A stretch of 64,000 bases of DNA from Edaphobacter lichenicola (GCF_025264645.1 NZ_CP073696.1:4154001-4218000), one strand, 5' to 3'. Shown: positions 34,277-44,284, numbered from the stretch's first letter. Notes: generated by a model from the letters alone, not told the origin. Made by a program: numbers and translations.

Positions 34277-34315
34277 CTTGCAACATTCAATCAATCGAAA
34301 ATATGCAATCCAAAC

Positions 34316-35068
34316 CTACTCGCCCGCAACAGTTCCCGAGTGAGCGCTATGAACCCGCCTGCTCGGCTTCTTCGGCGCGGCACCAAAAGCCCACTCCCGC
34401 ACCGGCCCCACATCCACATGAACGAACTGCGACACCGGATAATATCCAACTCCACCCGCATGCAGCGAGAGCGCTGTATTCCGCAGTTGCACCGTCGAAA
34501 CCCCCGGCACGCGAAGATCGATCGCATGCCCCTCCATATGCTGACTATGCTCAGCCACCCCGGTCTTCACAGACGCATGACGCAGCGCCTCATTGGTCTC
34601 TGGCGTCCTATACCCGCAAACCACTTGGATCACTCCACTCGCCCGACCCAGCCGAGACATCAGCGCATGCAGAACATCGAACTCCTTCGGCTCATAGTGC
34701 ACCACGTCCTGCGTGTAGTGATCGCGCAAAAAGTAATTCAGCTTCTCCAGCGCCTCAGGCACATACGTGTCCCCAATCCGATACACCACATCTAGACTCT
34801 CGCCCGTGTGCAGATTCGTCATCCGCAGCGAGTAAGGCTTCCCATCTTCCGGCAGCTCACCCGAAGCCGTACCCGAGGAAGCCTCATCCGGCATCACCCC
34901 CGGCACAACCTCCTCGCCCGAAATCACAGGATGCGTCTTGACCGAGCTATGCACACCGGTGTGCCCTTTTGTCCGAGACGTTTTAGCCCAGGAAAAACCC
35001 GTTACCCCAAAAACCAACATCGTCGCAGCTGCAACTCCGGCGACACATCTCCCACGCAATATCTGCAT
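34316..35068 (-). CDS. Exported YcbK-type (DUF882, M15-like) peptidase
   Basis: 250 residues. A signal peptide (about 5-28, ending SWAK) and a Ser/Thr/Val linker precede the DUF882 domain: LHTGESLDVVY, LNYFLRDHYTQDVVHYEP, VCGYRTPETNEALR, EHSQHMEGHAIDLRVPG and GGVGYYPVSQFVHVDVGPVREW. The Hx(6)D and final HVD motifs are the zinc ligands of M15-type D-Ala peptidases. It probably trims peptidoglycan peptides in the periplasm (inference from family). GGGAG lies before the ATG at 35068. Confidence 0.88.
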   Translation of the reverse strand: MQILRGRCVAGVAAATMLVFGVTGFSWAKTSRTKGHTGVHSSVKTHPVISGEEVVPGVMPDEASSGTASGELPEDGKPYSLRMTNLHTGESLDVVYRIGDTYVPEALEKLNYFLRDHYTQDVVHYEPKEFDVLHALMSRLGRASGVIQVVCGYRTPETNEALRHASVKTGVAEHSQHMEGHAIDLRVPGVSTVQLRNTALSLHAGGVGYYPVSQFVHVDVGPVREWAFGAAPKKPSRRVHSAHSGTVAGE

Positions 35069-35267
35069 GCCAACTCCCAAAGTCTTGGATGCGAAATGCG
35101 AAGCCCAAATGAGGTTCGCAATTCTTCATTTCCTTCTTCCAGTCTATCTAACTCATCACAAATAACCTATGCAGCTCGTGTAACTTTAGTGTCATACAAG
35201 GATCAACAAATGGGTCATCCAGCGCCTAGCAAACATTCCCCATAAACCCTTTCGTTGCAACATTCAT

Positions 35268-36188
35268 TTACGCCCTACTCGTACCCGTAATCCTGTCATA
35301 CACAAGCTTTGCCGCAGCAACATCTTCAGTCGCAATCCCAACCGACTTGAACACCACCGGCAGCTCCTTCCTGTCCAGCACGCCTCCCAGCAGTAGCTCC
35401 CCAATCTCGGCATTTACCTGAGCCTTCGCCATCAAAATATCCCCCGGCTCCCGCATCCCAGCCTCCCGCGACTCCACCACAACAGCACCCCGCATTGCCT
35501 CGTCATCAAGCTCCCTACGATCCGGCGTCACCGCACCAACAGCACACACCATCGCATCCTTCTTCAACCATCGCCCCAACAAAACCGGCTCCGGCGAACT
35601 CGTCAGCGTCAGCACGACATCCGCACCCGACGCGGCCTCCTCCGCCGTCGTCACTCGCCCTCCAACCTCCTCAGCAAACCGCCGAGCATTTCCTTCCGAC
35701 CGGCTCCAAACCCGAATCTCCTCAAACTTCCGCACGCGCGACAGCGCCCGTACATGCGACCGAGCCTGCACCCCGCTCCCAAGAATCCCCAACACCTTCG
35801 CCTCTGGCCGCGCCAGCAAATCGACCGCGACCGCCGACACCGCAGCCGTCCTCATCTCCGTAATCAGCCGCCCATCCAGCATCGCCAGCGGCTCGCCCGT
35901 GTCTGCGCGAAACAGTTGAATCATCGCCAGATGCGTATGCTTCCCCTTATCGGCATTCCTGGGATAAAACGTGACCATCTTGGCGCCCATCACGTCGCCA
36001 TACACCGCCGGCATCACCGCAAACCAACCGGTATGTTGAGCGACTGACATCACGGTTCGCACGGGCTGCACCGCCCGGCCAGCAGAAAAATCCATCAACG
36101 CCTGCCGGATCGCCGGAATCAGCTCATCATAGAAGAGCGTCGCCCTCACCTGTTCTTCATTAATAAAGACCAACTGTTCATTCGACAT
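35268..36188 (-). CDS. Ornithine cyclodeaminase/mu-crystallin family dehydrogenase
   Basis: 306 residues. The substrate part has VRTVMSVAQHTGWFAVMPAV and GAKMVTFYPRNADKGKHTH. It is followed by a Rossmann NAD(P) site GILGSGVQARSHVRALSRVR and DVVLTLTSSPEPVL. Family members are ornithine cyclodeaminase, alanine dehydrogenase (archaeal) and ketimine or pyrroline reductases; which applies cannot be told. A divergent yceH gene starts 54 bp away. The ATG at 36188 begins the conserved region, and the frame upstream lacks support. Confidence 0.88.
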   Translation of the reverse strand: MSNEQLVFINEEQVRATLFYDELIPAIRQALMDFSAGRAVQPVRTVMSVAQHTGWFAVMPAVYGDVMGAKMVTFYPRNADKGKHTHLAMIQLFRADTGEPLAMLDGRLITEMRTAAVSAVAVDLLARPEAKVLGILGSGVQARSHVRALSRVRKFEEIRVWSRSEGNARRFAEEVGGRVTTAEEAASGADVVLTLTSSPEPVLLGRWLKKDAMVCAVGAVTPDRRELDDEAMRGAVVVESREAGMREPGDILMAKAQVNAEIGELLLGGVLDRKELPVVFKSVGIATEDVAAAKLVYDRITGTSRA

Positions 36189-36242
36189 AGTCCTATTATC
36201 AACCGCAACCAAGCGCCCCCAACATATGGCACCCTAGTAGAC

Positions 36243-36941
36243 ATGCAGCTCGACCCCATCCAGCTCCGCGTTCTCGGCTCCCTCATCGAAAAAGAGATCA
36301 CCACCCCCGAGAACTATCCCCTCTCCCTCAACGCTCTTGTCAACGCCTGCAACCAGCGCTCCAGCCGCGACCCCGTCCTCGAACTCTCCGAAGAAGATGT
36401 CCGCCAGGCGCTTCACGCGCTCGAAGACCTCGCCCTCGCAACCCCTGTCCACGACGCCCGCGTCCCCAAGTACGAGCACCGCATCCGCACCGTCCTCAAC
36501 CTCCGCCGCGACGAGACCGCCATCCTCTGCCTCCTCATCCTGCGCGGCCCCCAGACACCCGGCGAGCTCCGCAGCCGTGCCGACCGGCTCTTCACCTTTG
36601 ACGACCTCGCCGCCGTCCAATCCACCCTGGAGCGCCTCGCCGCCCGCCCCCCAACCGACGAGACAACTCCCGAAAACACCGGCCCACTCACCGTCATCCT
36701 CCCCCGCCAGCCCGGCTCTCGCGAAGCCCGCTACGCCCACTTGCTCGGAGCCCCACCCGACCTCTCCATCACCGGCCCAGACCGAACGGAAGCAACCACC
36801 CCCTCCATCTCACGAGTCACCCAACTCGAAGCCGAAGTCGCCACTCTCTCCACCGCGCTCCAGGCCCTGCAGTCTCGCGTTGACCGCATCGAGGCGCAGA
36901 TCGAAGCACCTGTGTCTGGCGACGATTCCTCTGTAAGATGA
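36243..36941 (+). CDS. yceH: YceH family protein (DUF480)
   Basis: 232 residues. It starts LDPIQLRVLGSLIEKEITTPENYPLSLNALVNACNQRSSRDP, the highly conserved DUF480 front with two winged-helix units. The second unit is ILCLLILRGPQTPGELRSRADRL. A coiled coil (VTQLEAEVATLSTALQALQSRV, about 196-217) ends the protein. The role is unknown, with nucleic-acid binding implied by the fold. No Shine-Dalgarno precedes the ATG. The stop is 23 bp from the histidine kinase start, so the two may share an mRNA. Confidence 0.92.
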   Translation: MQLDPIQLRVLGSLIEKEITTPENYPLSLNALVNACNQRSSRDPVLELSEEDVRQALHALEDLALATPVHDARVPKYEHRIRTVLNLRRDETAILCLLILRGPQTPGELRSRADRLFTFDDLAAVQSTLERLAARPPTDETTPENTGPLTVILPRQPGSREARYAHLLGAPPDLSITGPDRTEATTPSISRVTQLEAEVATLSTALQALQSRVDRIEAQIEAPVSGDDSSVR

Positions 36942-36964
36942 AGCTTCACCTCTAGCTGTTAGCC

Positions 36965-39900
36965 ATGGCCGACTCTCTCATCGACAAATCGCCTGCCGTC
37001 CTCAATCGACGTGCACAGTTCCGCCGTGAGAGCGATGCCGAGAACGACCACCTCGCCCGTCTCATCGCGCAGCTGCCCGAAGCCGTCCTCTGCTGCAACA
37101 CCAGCTGGACCATCACCTACGCCAACGCCGAAGCCATCCGCATCAGCCGCCTCGAACCCTCCGACATCAACACCAAAACTCACTGGCAGCTCTTCCCCGA
37201 AACCGTCGGCACCGACCTCGAACGCGCCTACCGCAACGTCATGCAGACTCGCGTTGCCCAGCACATCGAGCACTTCTACGCTCCCTTCGACGTCTGGATC
37301 GACGTCCACATCATCCCCTCCGACGAGGGCGTCGCTCTCTACTATCGCGACGTTACTGACCGCAAGCGCGCCGAATCTCTCCGCGACTCCGCCGTCCGTC
37401 AGCTCCAGCAGATCTTCGATGTCTTCCCCGACTCCATCGTCTGTATCGATCGCCAGTGGAACTGCACCTTCGCCAACCGCGCCGCGCTCGCCATCCTCAA
37501 AGTTGAAACCCTCATCGGCGAGAATCTCTGGGAACGCTTTCCCTCCAACCGGCAGGAGCCCTTCCTCTCCAACTATCGCGCCACCATGGAACGGCGCGTC
37601 CCCACCGAGTTTGAAGCCTACTCTCCCGAGCCACTCGACATCTGGTTCAAAGTCTCCGTCCGCCCCTACGAAGACGGCATCATTATCTTCTCCAGCGACA
37701 TCACCGACCGCAAAGGTGCCGAACTCCTTCGCGACGCCTCCGCCCGCCAGCTCCGCCAGGTCCTCGAAACGACAAACGACGCCGTCGTCAGCCTCAATCA
37801 CGACTGGAACTTTACCTTCCTCAATCGCCGCGCCAAAGAGCTCCTCCGCCCGAAGGGCGAGCTCCTCGGAAAGAATCTCTGGAAGGAGTTTCCCGCCTCC
37901 GCGCAGCCCGCCAGCGACTTCCGGTACCACTATCACCGGGCCATGGATCAGGGCATTCCAGGCGAGTTTGAAGCCTTCTCCCGAGATCCCATCAACCTTT
38001 GGCTTGCCATTCAGTGCCGTCCCTACGATGGCGGCATCGTCGTCTTCTTCCGCGACATCACAGCCCGCCGCGAGGCCGACCTCATCCTCCGTCAGCAGCA
38101 GGAGCTTCTCTCCTCTGTTCAAAAAACCGCACTCACCGCCACGTGGGACATCGATTACGCCACCGGCAAAGCCACCTACGGCACCGGCTCTTATCCCGTA
38201 TTCGGTCACCCCTTCTCTGATGTGGCAGACTTTCGCGCCTTCAAAAAGATCGTCTTGCCCGAACACCTTCCTCTCATCGCTGCCGCAATTCAAACTGCGG
38301 CCGACACAGACCACATGGTCGTGCAGGACTTCCAGGTGCGCGCCGCGGATGGTCGCATTCTCTGGCTGGAGAGCCGCGGTCAAGCCGTCCAGGTTGACGG
38401 TAAGACAACGCGCTTTCGCGGTCTCACCATCGACATCACCGATCGCAAAAAGAACGAAGAGGCACTCGTCGCCAGTGAGGCCCGTTATCGCGTCCTCGCC
38501 GACCTCAACCCTCAGGCCATCTGGATGGGAACCCCGGACGGCAGCATCACCTACGCCAACCAGCGCTTTCTCGACTACGTCGGCCTCACCATCGAAACCC
38601 TCGGTCGCCGCAACTGGATCGATGCCTTTCACCCCGACGATCAGCAGCGCGTTAGGGATGCCTGGACCCACTCGGTCGCCACCGGCGACGAGTACGATCT
38701 GGAAGCTCGCCTCATGCGCGCCAAAGATAGCAAGCCACGATGGTTATGGCTGCGCGCCCAGGTCGTCCGCGACGACTCCGACAAAATCCTTCACTGGCTC
38801 GGCGTCGCCATCGACATCGACGACCGCAAAACCTTCGCCGAGACCCTCCAGAAGCGCCAGGAAGAGACCGAACGACAGCGCGCCGAGCTCGAATCCATCT
38901 ATCAGACTGCACCCGTAGGCCTCGCCCTCTTCAACGCCGTAGACCTTCGCTACATCCGCATCAACGACCGCCAGGTCGAGATCATTGGCCTCCCCAGGGA
39001 GAAGATCCTTGGCCGAGTCATCACCGACGTCGTCTCACTCCCCGGCCTCAAAGAGCTCCTGCAAGCAGCAGCTCAGGGACATCCTGTCCGCAATCAGCTT
39101 CTCCAGGGCGAACTTCCCGGCCGCCCCGGCGAACAGCGATCCTTCAACGTCAGTTACTCACCCGTATTCAACACCGACCACACCGTCGAAGCGATCGCCG
39201 CCGTAGTCCTCGAGATCACCAACCAGAAAAAGGCGGAAGCCGCCCTCATCCAGAGCGAAAAACTCGCCGCAGTCGGCCGCCTCGCCAGCTCCATCTCACA
39301 CGAGATCAATAATCCACTCGAGGCCATCACCAACCTCCTCTATCTCATCGGCCTCTCAGCCGAACTGCCGGAGGTATCCCGCCAATACCTCCAGACCGCA
39401 CAATCGGAGCTATCGCGCGTCTGTCAGATCGCCACCCAGACCCTCCGCTTCCACCGTCAGGCCGTCCGCGCCACACGAGTCAGCGCAGCAGACCTCGTCG
39501 ACGCCGTCCTCCTCCTCTATCAAGGTCGCCTCGCCAACTCACACATCCAGGTCGACGCCCGTTACGACACCGACACCACCGTCCTCTGCTTCGAAAACGA
39601 CATCCGTCAGGTCCTCAACAATCTCATCGCAAACGCCATCGACGCCATGCGCTCCGGCGGACGTCTCATCGTTCGCGCCCACGACGCCACCGACTACTCC
39701 CCCGAGTACCTTCAACCTCGCCCCGGCATTCGCATTACCATCGCCGACACCGGCCACGGCATGTCACCCACCGTGAAGTCGCGTCTCTTCGAGCCCTTCT
39801 ACACCACCAAAGACCTCAACGGCACCGGCCTCGGCCTCTGGATCTCCTCCGGAATCGTCAGCCGCCATCAGGGCCGCCTCACCTACCGCAGCACAGACGA

Positions 39901-39973
39901 CCCCATCCGTCACGGCACTATCTTCTCCCTCTTCCTCCCCTGGGCCGAGATAGCCCTGCCCACAACCAGTTAG
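36965..39973 (+). CDS. Six-PAS-domain soluble sensor histidine kinase
   Basis: 1002 residues without a membrane helix. Six PAS units follow each other, at about 30-135, 145-255, 262-375, 390-500, 508-640 and 645-765, most ending in a D-TDRK-AE-type linker. The dimerisation/phosphoacceptor domain has SISHEINNPLEAI with His779. The ATP-lid region has NLIANAIDAMR (N box), ITIADTGHGM (G1) and GTGLGLWISSGIV (G2). No receiver domain is attached and no response regulator gene is adjacent. The first three PAS units are very similar (each has a -W--TF-NR-A core), pointing to internal duplication. It likely senses cytosolic redox, light or small ligands; the cofactor is not evident. Confidence 0.93.
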   Translation: MADSLIDKSPAVLNRRAQFRRESDAENDHLARLIAQLPEAVLCCNTSWTITYANAEAIRISRLEPSDINTKTHWQLFPETVGTDLERAYRNVMQTRVAQHIEHFYAPFDVWIDVHIIPSDEGVALYYRDVTDRKRAESLRDSAVRQLQQIFDVFPDSIVCIDRQWNCTFANRAALAILKVETLIGENLWERFPSNRQEPFLSNYRATMERRVPTEFEAYSPEPLDIWFKVSVRPYEDGIIIFSSDITDRKGAELLRDASARQLRQVLETTNDAVVSLNHDWNFTFLNRRAKELLRPKGELLGKNLWKEFPASAQPASDFRYHYHRAMDQGIPGEFEAFSRDPINLWLAIQCRPYDGGIVVFFRDITARREADLILRQQQELLSSVQKTALTATWDIDYATGKATYGTGSYPVFGHPFSDVADFRAFKKIVLPEHLPLIAAAIQTAADTDHMVVQDFQVRAADGRILWLESRGQAVQVDGKTTRFRGLTIDITDRKKNEEALVASEARYRVLADLNPQAIWMGTPDGSITYANQRFLDYVGLTIETLGRRNWIDAFHPDDQQRVRDAWTHSVATGDEYDLEARLMRAKDSKPRWLWLRAQVVRDDSDKILHWLGVAIDIDDRKTFAETLQKRQEETERQRAELESIYQTAPVGLALFNAVDLRYIRINDRQVEIIGLPREKILGRVITDVVSLPGLKELLQAAAQGHPVRNQLLQGELPGRPGEQRSFNVSYSPVFNTDHTVEAIAAVVLEITNQKKAEAALIQSEKLAAVGRLASSISHEINNPLEAITNLLYLIGLSAELPEVSRQYLQTAQSELSRVCQIATQTLRFHRQAVRATRVSAADLVDAVLLLYQGRLANSHIQVDARYDTDTTVLCFENDIRQVLNNLIANAIDAMRSGGRLIVRAHDATDYSPEYLQPRPGIRITIADTGHGMSPTVKSRLFEPFYTTKDLNGTGLGLWISSGIVSRHQGRLTYRSTDDPIRHGTIFSLFLPWAEIALPTTS

Positions 39974-40070
39974 CCCCAGATTTTACCGTCGCCTCTCGCT
40001 ACGTCATCCCCGTAGAAATTTCAGCATGAACAGAGACTGTATCTTCGCATCTGAGACGTAAGCACTCTCA

Positions 40071-40090
40071 GTTGGCGATAAATCGCCAAC
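40071..40090. promoter_or_regulatory. 9-bp perfect palindrome upstream of the glycosyltransferase
   Basis: GTTGGCGAT-AA-ATCGCCAAC lies 130 bp before the 40219 start, between the histidine kinase and glycosyltransferase genes. It is too GC-symmetric and short for a terminator without a T run and could be an operator. Confidence 0.4.
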
Positions 40091-40218
40091 GCGTCATTCG
40101 AAGCCACGCTGGCGGGATTGCTTACCATGAGCCGGCTGTTCGTTTACAGTCCGCTATGCAAATCGCGATCTCAGCTATATCGTTTCCTTTTGACTTCTTG
40201 TACCCAAGAACGGACACG

Positions 40219-42258
40219 ATGATCCCAGTTACCAACTCTCAGAGCGCGCCGCGTCGTACCGTATCCCGGGTCACAACGATCTCAGCGGCCATCGTCATCC
40301 TCCTCTTCTTTATCTGCTGCGTTCATATAGCAAAGAGTGACTCCGTAAGTTGGGATGAGTCACAGCATCTCTACTCAGGATGGCTCGCATGGGAACATGG
40401 AGACTTTGGTTATAACCCCGAGGTTCCCCCATTGGTGAAGATGTGGGATGCAATTCCACTCTTGCATCGAGACATCAGGCAGCCGGCATTTACTGGCACT
40501 GACTTCAAGAAAGAGGGCTTCGTACTGGGGCAGCGTTTCCTGGCTGCCAATGGCATCGATCGTACCTTGATTCCTGCCCGCATCATGGCTTCGCTGCTTA
40601 CCGTTCTGCTCGCCACGCTGCTCTACTTCTGCGCAAGGGAGATGTTCGGTGACAAACCAGCCCTCTTCGCTCTACTCCTGTTTTGTCTGGATCCGAACTT
40701 CATCGCTCACGGCTCCTACGTGACGACAGATATCGGGGCATCGTTCACGATGCTTGCCGCAGTCTATGCGTTCTATAGATACGTAAAACGCCCTACGGTC
40801 GGCCGCATCATCACGGTTGGGTTCGCCGTTGGACTAGCGATGACGGCCAAATTTACGGGTGTGTTTATTGTTCCGATATTGTGCCTGATTGCGGCGATCA
40901 ACTACTGGCTGCCGAAAGATGAGACAGCGAGCAGCAAGTCTCCTTCGCCCCGGCAGGTGATCACTACCCTTGCAGTTGCTTTGGCGATCGGAGTCGGATG
41001 CATCTGGACGATATATCACTTCCGCTATGCGGCTCGTCCTGTCCCTCTGCAGTTGAACCCAACGAGCGAACAGTATCTGCAGAGCCTCGCTTCGCCGGTA
41101 GTTCGTCGTGTACTGACGACAGTAAGCAAGCTTCACCTGTTACCTGAGGCCTATATCTACGGGTTGGCCGACACCAAGATCTCAGCAAGCGATATCCCAA
41201 GCTACTTCTTCGGACGAGACTACTCCGGCGCTTCGCGTTGGTATTTTCCCGGCGCCTTTATCATCAAGAGCACTCTGCCGTTCCTGATTCTATTTGCGCT
41301 CACGATGGTTGTTGTACTTCGAGGGCGTTGGCGAATGCGACGCGAGATCGTCTTTCTGACAATCCCTCCGATCTTTATATTTTTGCTCTCGACATCTTCA
41401 GATCTCGGCATCGGATACAGGCATCTGTTTCCAATGTTCCCGATGCTCTACATCCTGATCGCGGGATGCGCAGCGCATATCGTTTCTAGAAATCCAAAAT
41501 TTATCTATGGATTTATCGTTCTATTGCTCGGGCAGTTCGCCACAACAGTGTTTGCACGCCCAGGACTGATGGCCTATGCGAATGAGGCCTGGGGAGGACC
41601 ATCGAAAACACACCTCTATCTTGCCGACTCGAATGTGGACTGGGGCCAGCAGCTCAAATCCGTCAAATCGTATCTGGACACGCACCCCTCTCAGCCCTGC
41701 TTCTTTGCCTATTCCGCACAAGGTCCTGTCGACTTTAGAGATTATGGAATCAACTGTCGTGTGCTGCCGACAGCCGTAACGTTCTGGACGGGCCTCGATA
41801 GCATGCGCTTCGGCGATGATCCAAAGATATCGGGCACGCTTTTAATAAGCGATGGCGAGTTGTCCGGTGTAGACACACCTGGCAGGGAAAATCCGTACGC
41901 ACAATTTGCATCAGTTCAGCCCGCAGCGACCATTGATCGAGGGGTATACGTCTATCAAGGACAATTCACGCTTGGGCCCGTCGCGGCACTCGAACATATC
42001 GCCGCAGCGGAAGACTTTGCAAAGCAACACAAAGTCGACGATACGATCCGCGAAACGCGAACCGCACTGAATCTTGACCCGAACAATCCTAAGGCCCACA
42101 TGATCCTCGGTGATGCATTGGCTGCAACAGGTGACGCGATGGCAGCCCAATCCGAGTATGCCGCCGCGCTCCAGTCATCGGAACTCGATCCTGTCTTTCA
42201 GAAGAGCCTGATCGACGAGCTTCACGCAAAGACAAAACACGAAATAGCTGATCGTTAG
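40219..42258 (+). CDS. GT-C fold membrane glycosyltransferase with C-terminal TPR
   Basis: 679 residues with about 10-11 membrane helices. After helix 1 the first periplasmic loop has SVSWDESQHLYSGW with the DE acidic pair expected at the GT-C catalytic site, then YNPEVPPLVK. The family pattern continues with FCLDPNFIAHGSYVTTD. A periplasmic region (about 430-600) and a C-terminal TPR-like helical pair (HIAAAEDFAKQHKVDD, LNLDPNNPKAHMILGDAL) close the protein. Such enzymes use polyprenyl-phosphate sugars to modify lipids or proteins. Start choice is unsure: ATGs at 40072 and 40156 are also in frame. Codon use is less GC-rich than its neighbours. Confidence 0.82.
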   Translation: MIPVTNSQSAPRRTVSRVTTISAAIVILLFFICCVHIAKSDSVSWDESQHLYSGWLAWEHGDFGYNPEVPPLVKMWDAIPLLHRDIRQPAFTGTDFKKEGFVLGQRFLAANGIDRTLIPARIMASLLTVLLATLLYFCAREMFGDKPALFALLLFCLDPNFIAHGSYVTTDIGASFTMLAAVYAFYRYVKRPTVGRIITVGFAVGLAMTAKFTGVFIVPILCLIAAINYWLPKDETASSKSPSPRQVITTLAVALAIGVGCIWTIYHFRYAARPVPLQLNPTSEQYLQSLASPVVRRVLTTVSKLHLLPEAYIYGLADTKISASDIPSYFFGRDYSGASRWYFPGAFIIKSTLPFLILFALTMVVVLRGRWRMRREIVFLTIPPIFIFLLSTSSDLGIGYRHLFPMFPMLYILIAGCAAHIVSRNPKFIYGFIVLLLGQFATTVFARPGLMAYANEAWGGPSKTHLYLADSNVDWGQQLKSVKSYLDTHPSQPCFFAYSAQGPVDFRDYGINCRVLPTAVTFWTGLDSMRFGDDPKISGTLLISDGELSGVDTPGRENPYAQFASVQPAATIDRGVYVYQGQFTLGPVAALEHIAAAEDFAKQHKVDDTIRETRTALNLDPNNPKAHMILGDALAATGDAMAAQSEYAAALQSSELDPVFQKSLIDELHAKTKHEIADR

Positions 42259-42264
42259 TAAGAG

Positions 42265-42310
42265 CTGCACACGATGAGTGCCTCATCGCCAAGGCACTCA
42301 TCGTGTGCAG
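42265..42310. repeat. 19-bp perfect inverted repeat after the glycosyltransferase gene
   Basis: CTGCACACGATGAGTGCCT (42265-42283) and its exact reverse complement (42292-42310) enclose an 8-nt loop. No T run follows, only TTGAAG. It starts 7 bp after the stop and could stop transcription in a factor-assisted manner or protect the 3' end of the mRNA. Confidence 0.7.
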
Positions 42311-42451
42311 TTGAAGAAAATCGGCCTGATGGGCAAAGAACCCGTCATCCCACATCCAATCCAAGCAATTGTTCAAAGACCGAAGTATTATGTTTCCGGA
42401 GAGCATTCACACGCCTAAACCGCGCCGAACTCGTGCCACCGGAGAACACTC

Positions 42452-44284
42452 ATGCTGAAGTCCGCCACCCGCATCCTCCTTGCTTTACTCTTCGCAGCAC
42501 CCGCCCTCGCGCAGACCAACACCACCCTCCTCGTAGACATCGACCACCGCCCCGTCACCTCCCTCGACGGCGACTGGCACACCATCGTCGACCCCTACTC
42601 CACCGGCCTATACACCTTCCATCAGGAGATCCGCAAAGACGGCTTCTTCATGAACGCCACTCCCAACCCCGCCGGCCCACCCCTCGACTACAACTTCGCC
42701 GCCGCCGCCACACTCAAGGTCCCCGGCGACTGGAACACCCAGCGCCCCGACCTCTTCTACTACGAGGGCGTCGTCTGGTACCAGAAGGACTTCAACCACA
42801 CACCCAAACCCAACACCCGCACCTTTCTCCACATCGGCGCCGCAAACTATCGCACCTTCGTCTGGGTCAACACCGTCAAAGTCTGCGAGCACGAAGGCGG
42901 CTTCACTCCCTTCGACTGCGACATCACATCCGCCCTCAAAGACGGCAAAAACTTCGTCGTCCTCTCCGTCGACAACACCCGCATCGCTGACGGTGTCCCC
43001 ACCCTCCAGACCGATTGGTGGAACTACGGCGGCCTCACCCGCGACGTCTCCCTCGTCGAAACCCCAACGCAATTCATCGATGACTACGACCTCCACCTCA
43101 GCCGCACCGATCACGGCCTGATCGAAGGCTACGTCCACGTCGAAGGCGCTGCCGCAGGCACGCAAGTCACCGTCGCCATCCCTGACCTCAAAGCCACCAC
43201 CACCGCCACCGTCGACGGCGACTCCCGCGCCGCCATCAGCCTCCCAGTCAAATCCCTCACCCTCTGGTCGCCCGACACCCCGCGCCTCTACAAAGTCGAA
43301 CTCTCTTCAGGCACCGACAAACTCACCGACGAGATGGGCTTCCGCACCATCGAAACCCGCGGCAACCAGATCCTCCTCAACGGCCAGCCCATCTTCCTCC
43401 GCGGCATCTCCGTCCACGCCGAAGCTCCCTTCCGCACCGGCCGCGCCTACTCCGAAAAAGACGTCGACACCCTCCTCGGCTGGGCCAAAGAACTCGGCTG
43501 CAACTTCGTCCGCCTCGCCCACTACCCCCACGACCAGCGCATGACCCGCGCTGCCGACCGCCTCGGCATCCTCGTCTGGTCCGAGATCCCCGACTACTGG
43601 GCGCTTCAGTTCGACAACCCCGCCGTCCTCGCCAAATCCAAACAGCAACTCACCGAGATGATCCGCCGCGACCGCGACAAAGCCTCCATCATCCTCTGGT
43701 CCGTCGCCAACGAGACCCCCAACAACCCCACCCGCACCAAGTACCTCACCACCATGGCCGACCTCTCCCGCCAACTCGACCCCACCCGTCTCGTCACCGC
43801 CGCCCTCCTCGTCCGCACCGAGAAGTCCCCAACCGGCACAACCAAAATCGTCGACGACCCACTCGGCAACGCACTCGACGTCATCGGCACCAACGAGTAC
43901 ATCGGCTGGTACGAGCAAGGCCTCACCGGCCCCGACACCACCACCTGGGACATCCACTACGACAAGCCCCTCATCATGTCCGAGTGGGGCGGCGGAGCCA
44001 AAGCCGGCCTCCACGCATCCGCCGGCACCACGCCCGCACAGTTCACCGAGGAGTATCAGGCCGAGCTCTACAAACATCAGATCGCGATGCTCAACAAGAT
44101 CCCACAACTCCGCGGCACCAGCCCCTGGATCCTGATGGACTTCCGCTCCGCCCGCCGCCTCAACCCCGGCATCCAGGACAACTTCAACCGTAAGGGCGTC
44201 ATCTCCGACCAGGGTCAAAAGAAGCAAGCCTTTTTCATCCTGCAAAAAGCCTACAAAGACAAAACCCTGGGCAAAGCCGAATAG
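42452..44284 (+). CDS. Exported glycoside hydrolase family 2 (beta-glucuronidase-like)
   Basis: 610 residues. Signal peptide 1-20 (ALAQ). The GH2 sugar-binding domain is about 55-200 (VPGDWNTQRPDL, YEGVVWYQKDF, WWNYGGLTRDVSL), the immunoglobulin-like middle domain about 205-295, and the TIM barrel starts at GQPIFLRGISVHAEAP. The acid/base is Glu421 in WSVANETP and the nucleophile Glu511 in IMSEWGGG. NYGGLTRDV and SEWG are closest to beta-glucuronidase/beta-galactosidase members. It would act on plant or microbial polysaccharide fragments in the periplasm; the sugar is not certain. There is no carbohydrate-binding module. Confidence 0.9.
   Translation: MLKSATRILLALLFAAPALAQTNTTLLVDIDHRPVTSLDGDWHTIVDPYSTGLYTFHQEIRKDGFFMNATPNPAGPPLDYNFAAAATLKVPGDWNTQRPDLFYYEGVVWYQKDFNHTPKPNTRTFLHIGAANYRTFVWVNTVKVCEHEGGFTPFDCDITSALKDGKNFVVLSVDNTRIADGVPTLQTDWWNYGGLTRDVSLVETPTQFIDDYDLHLSRTDHGLIEGYVHVEGAAAGTQVTVAIPDLKATTTATVDGDSRAAISLPVKSLTLWSPDTPRLYKVELSSGTDKLTDEMGFRTIETRGNQILLNGQPIFLRGISVHAEAPFRTGRAYSEKDVDTLLGWAKELGCNFVRLAHYPHDQRMTRAADRLGILVWSEIPDYWALQFDNPAVLAKSKQQLTEMIRRDRDKASIILWSVANETPNNPTRTKYLTTMADLSRQLDPTRLVTAALLVRTEKSPTGTTKIVDDPLGNALDVIGTNEYIGWYEQGLTGPDTTTWDIHYDKPLIMSEWGGGAKAGLHASAGTTPAQFTEEYQAELYKHQIAMLNKIPQLRGTSPWILMDFRSARRLNPGIQDNFNRKGVISDQGQKKQAFFILQKAYKDKTLGKAE

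Noticed and set aside
36959..38671. 570-codon minus-strand open frame opposite the histidine kinase
   Set aside because: It is the antisense shadow of a GC-biased gene; composition is Gly/Val/Asp-rich with no family motif, whereas the plus strand shows clear PAS and kinase motifs.
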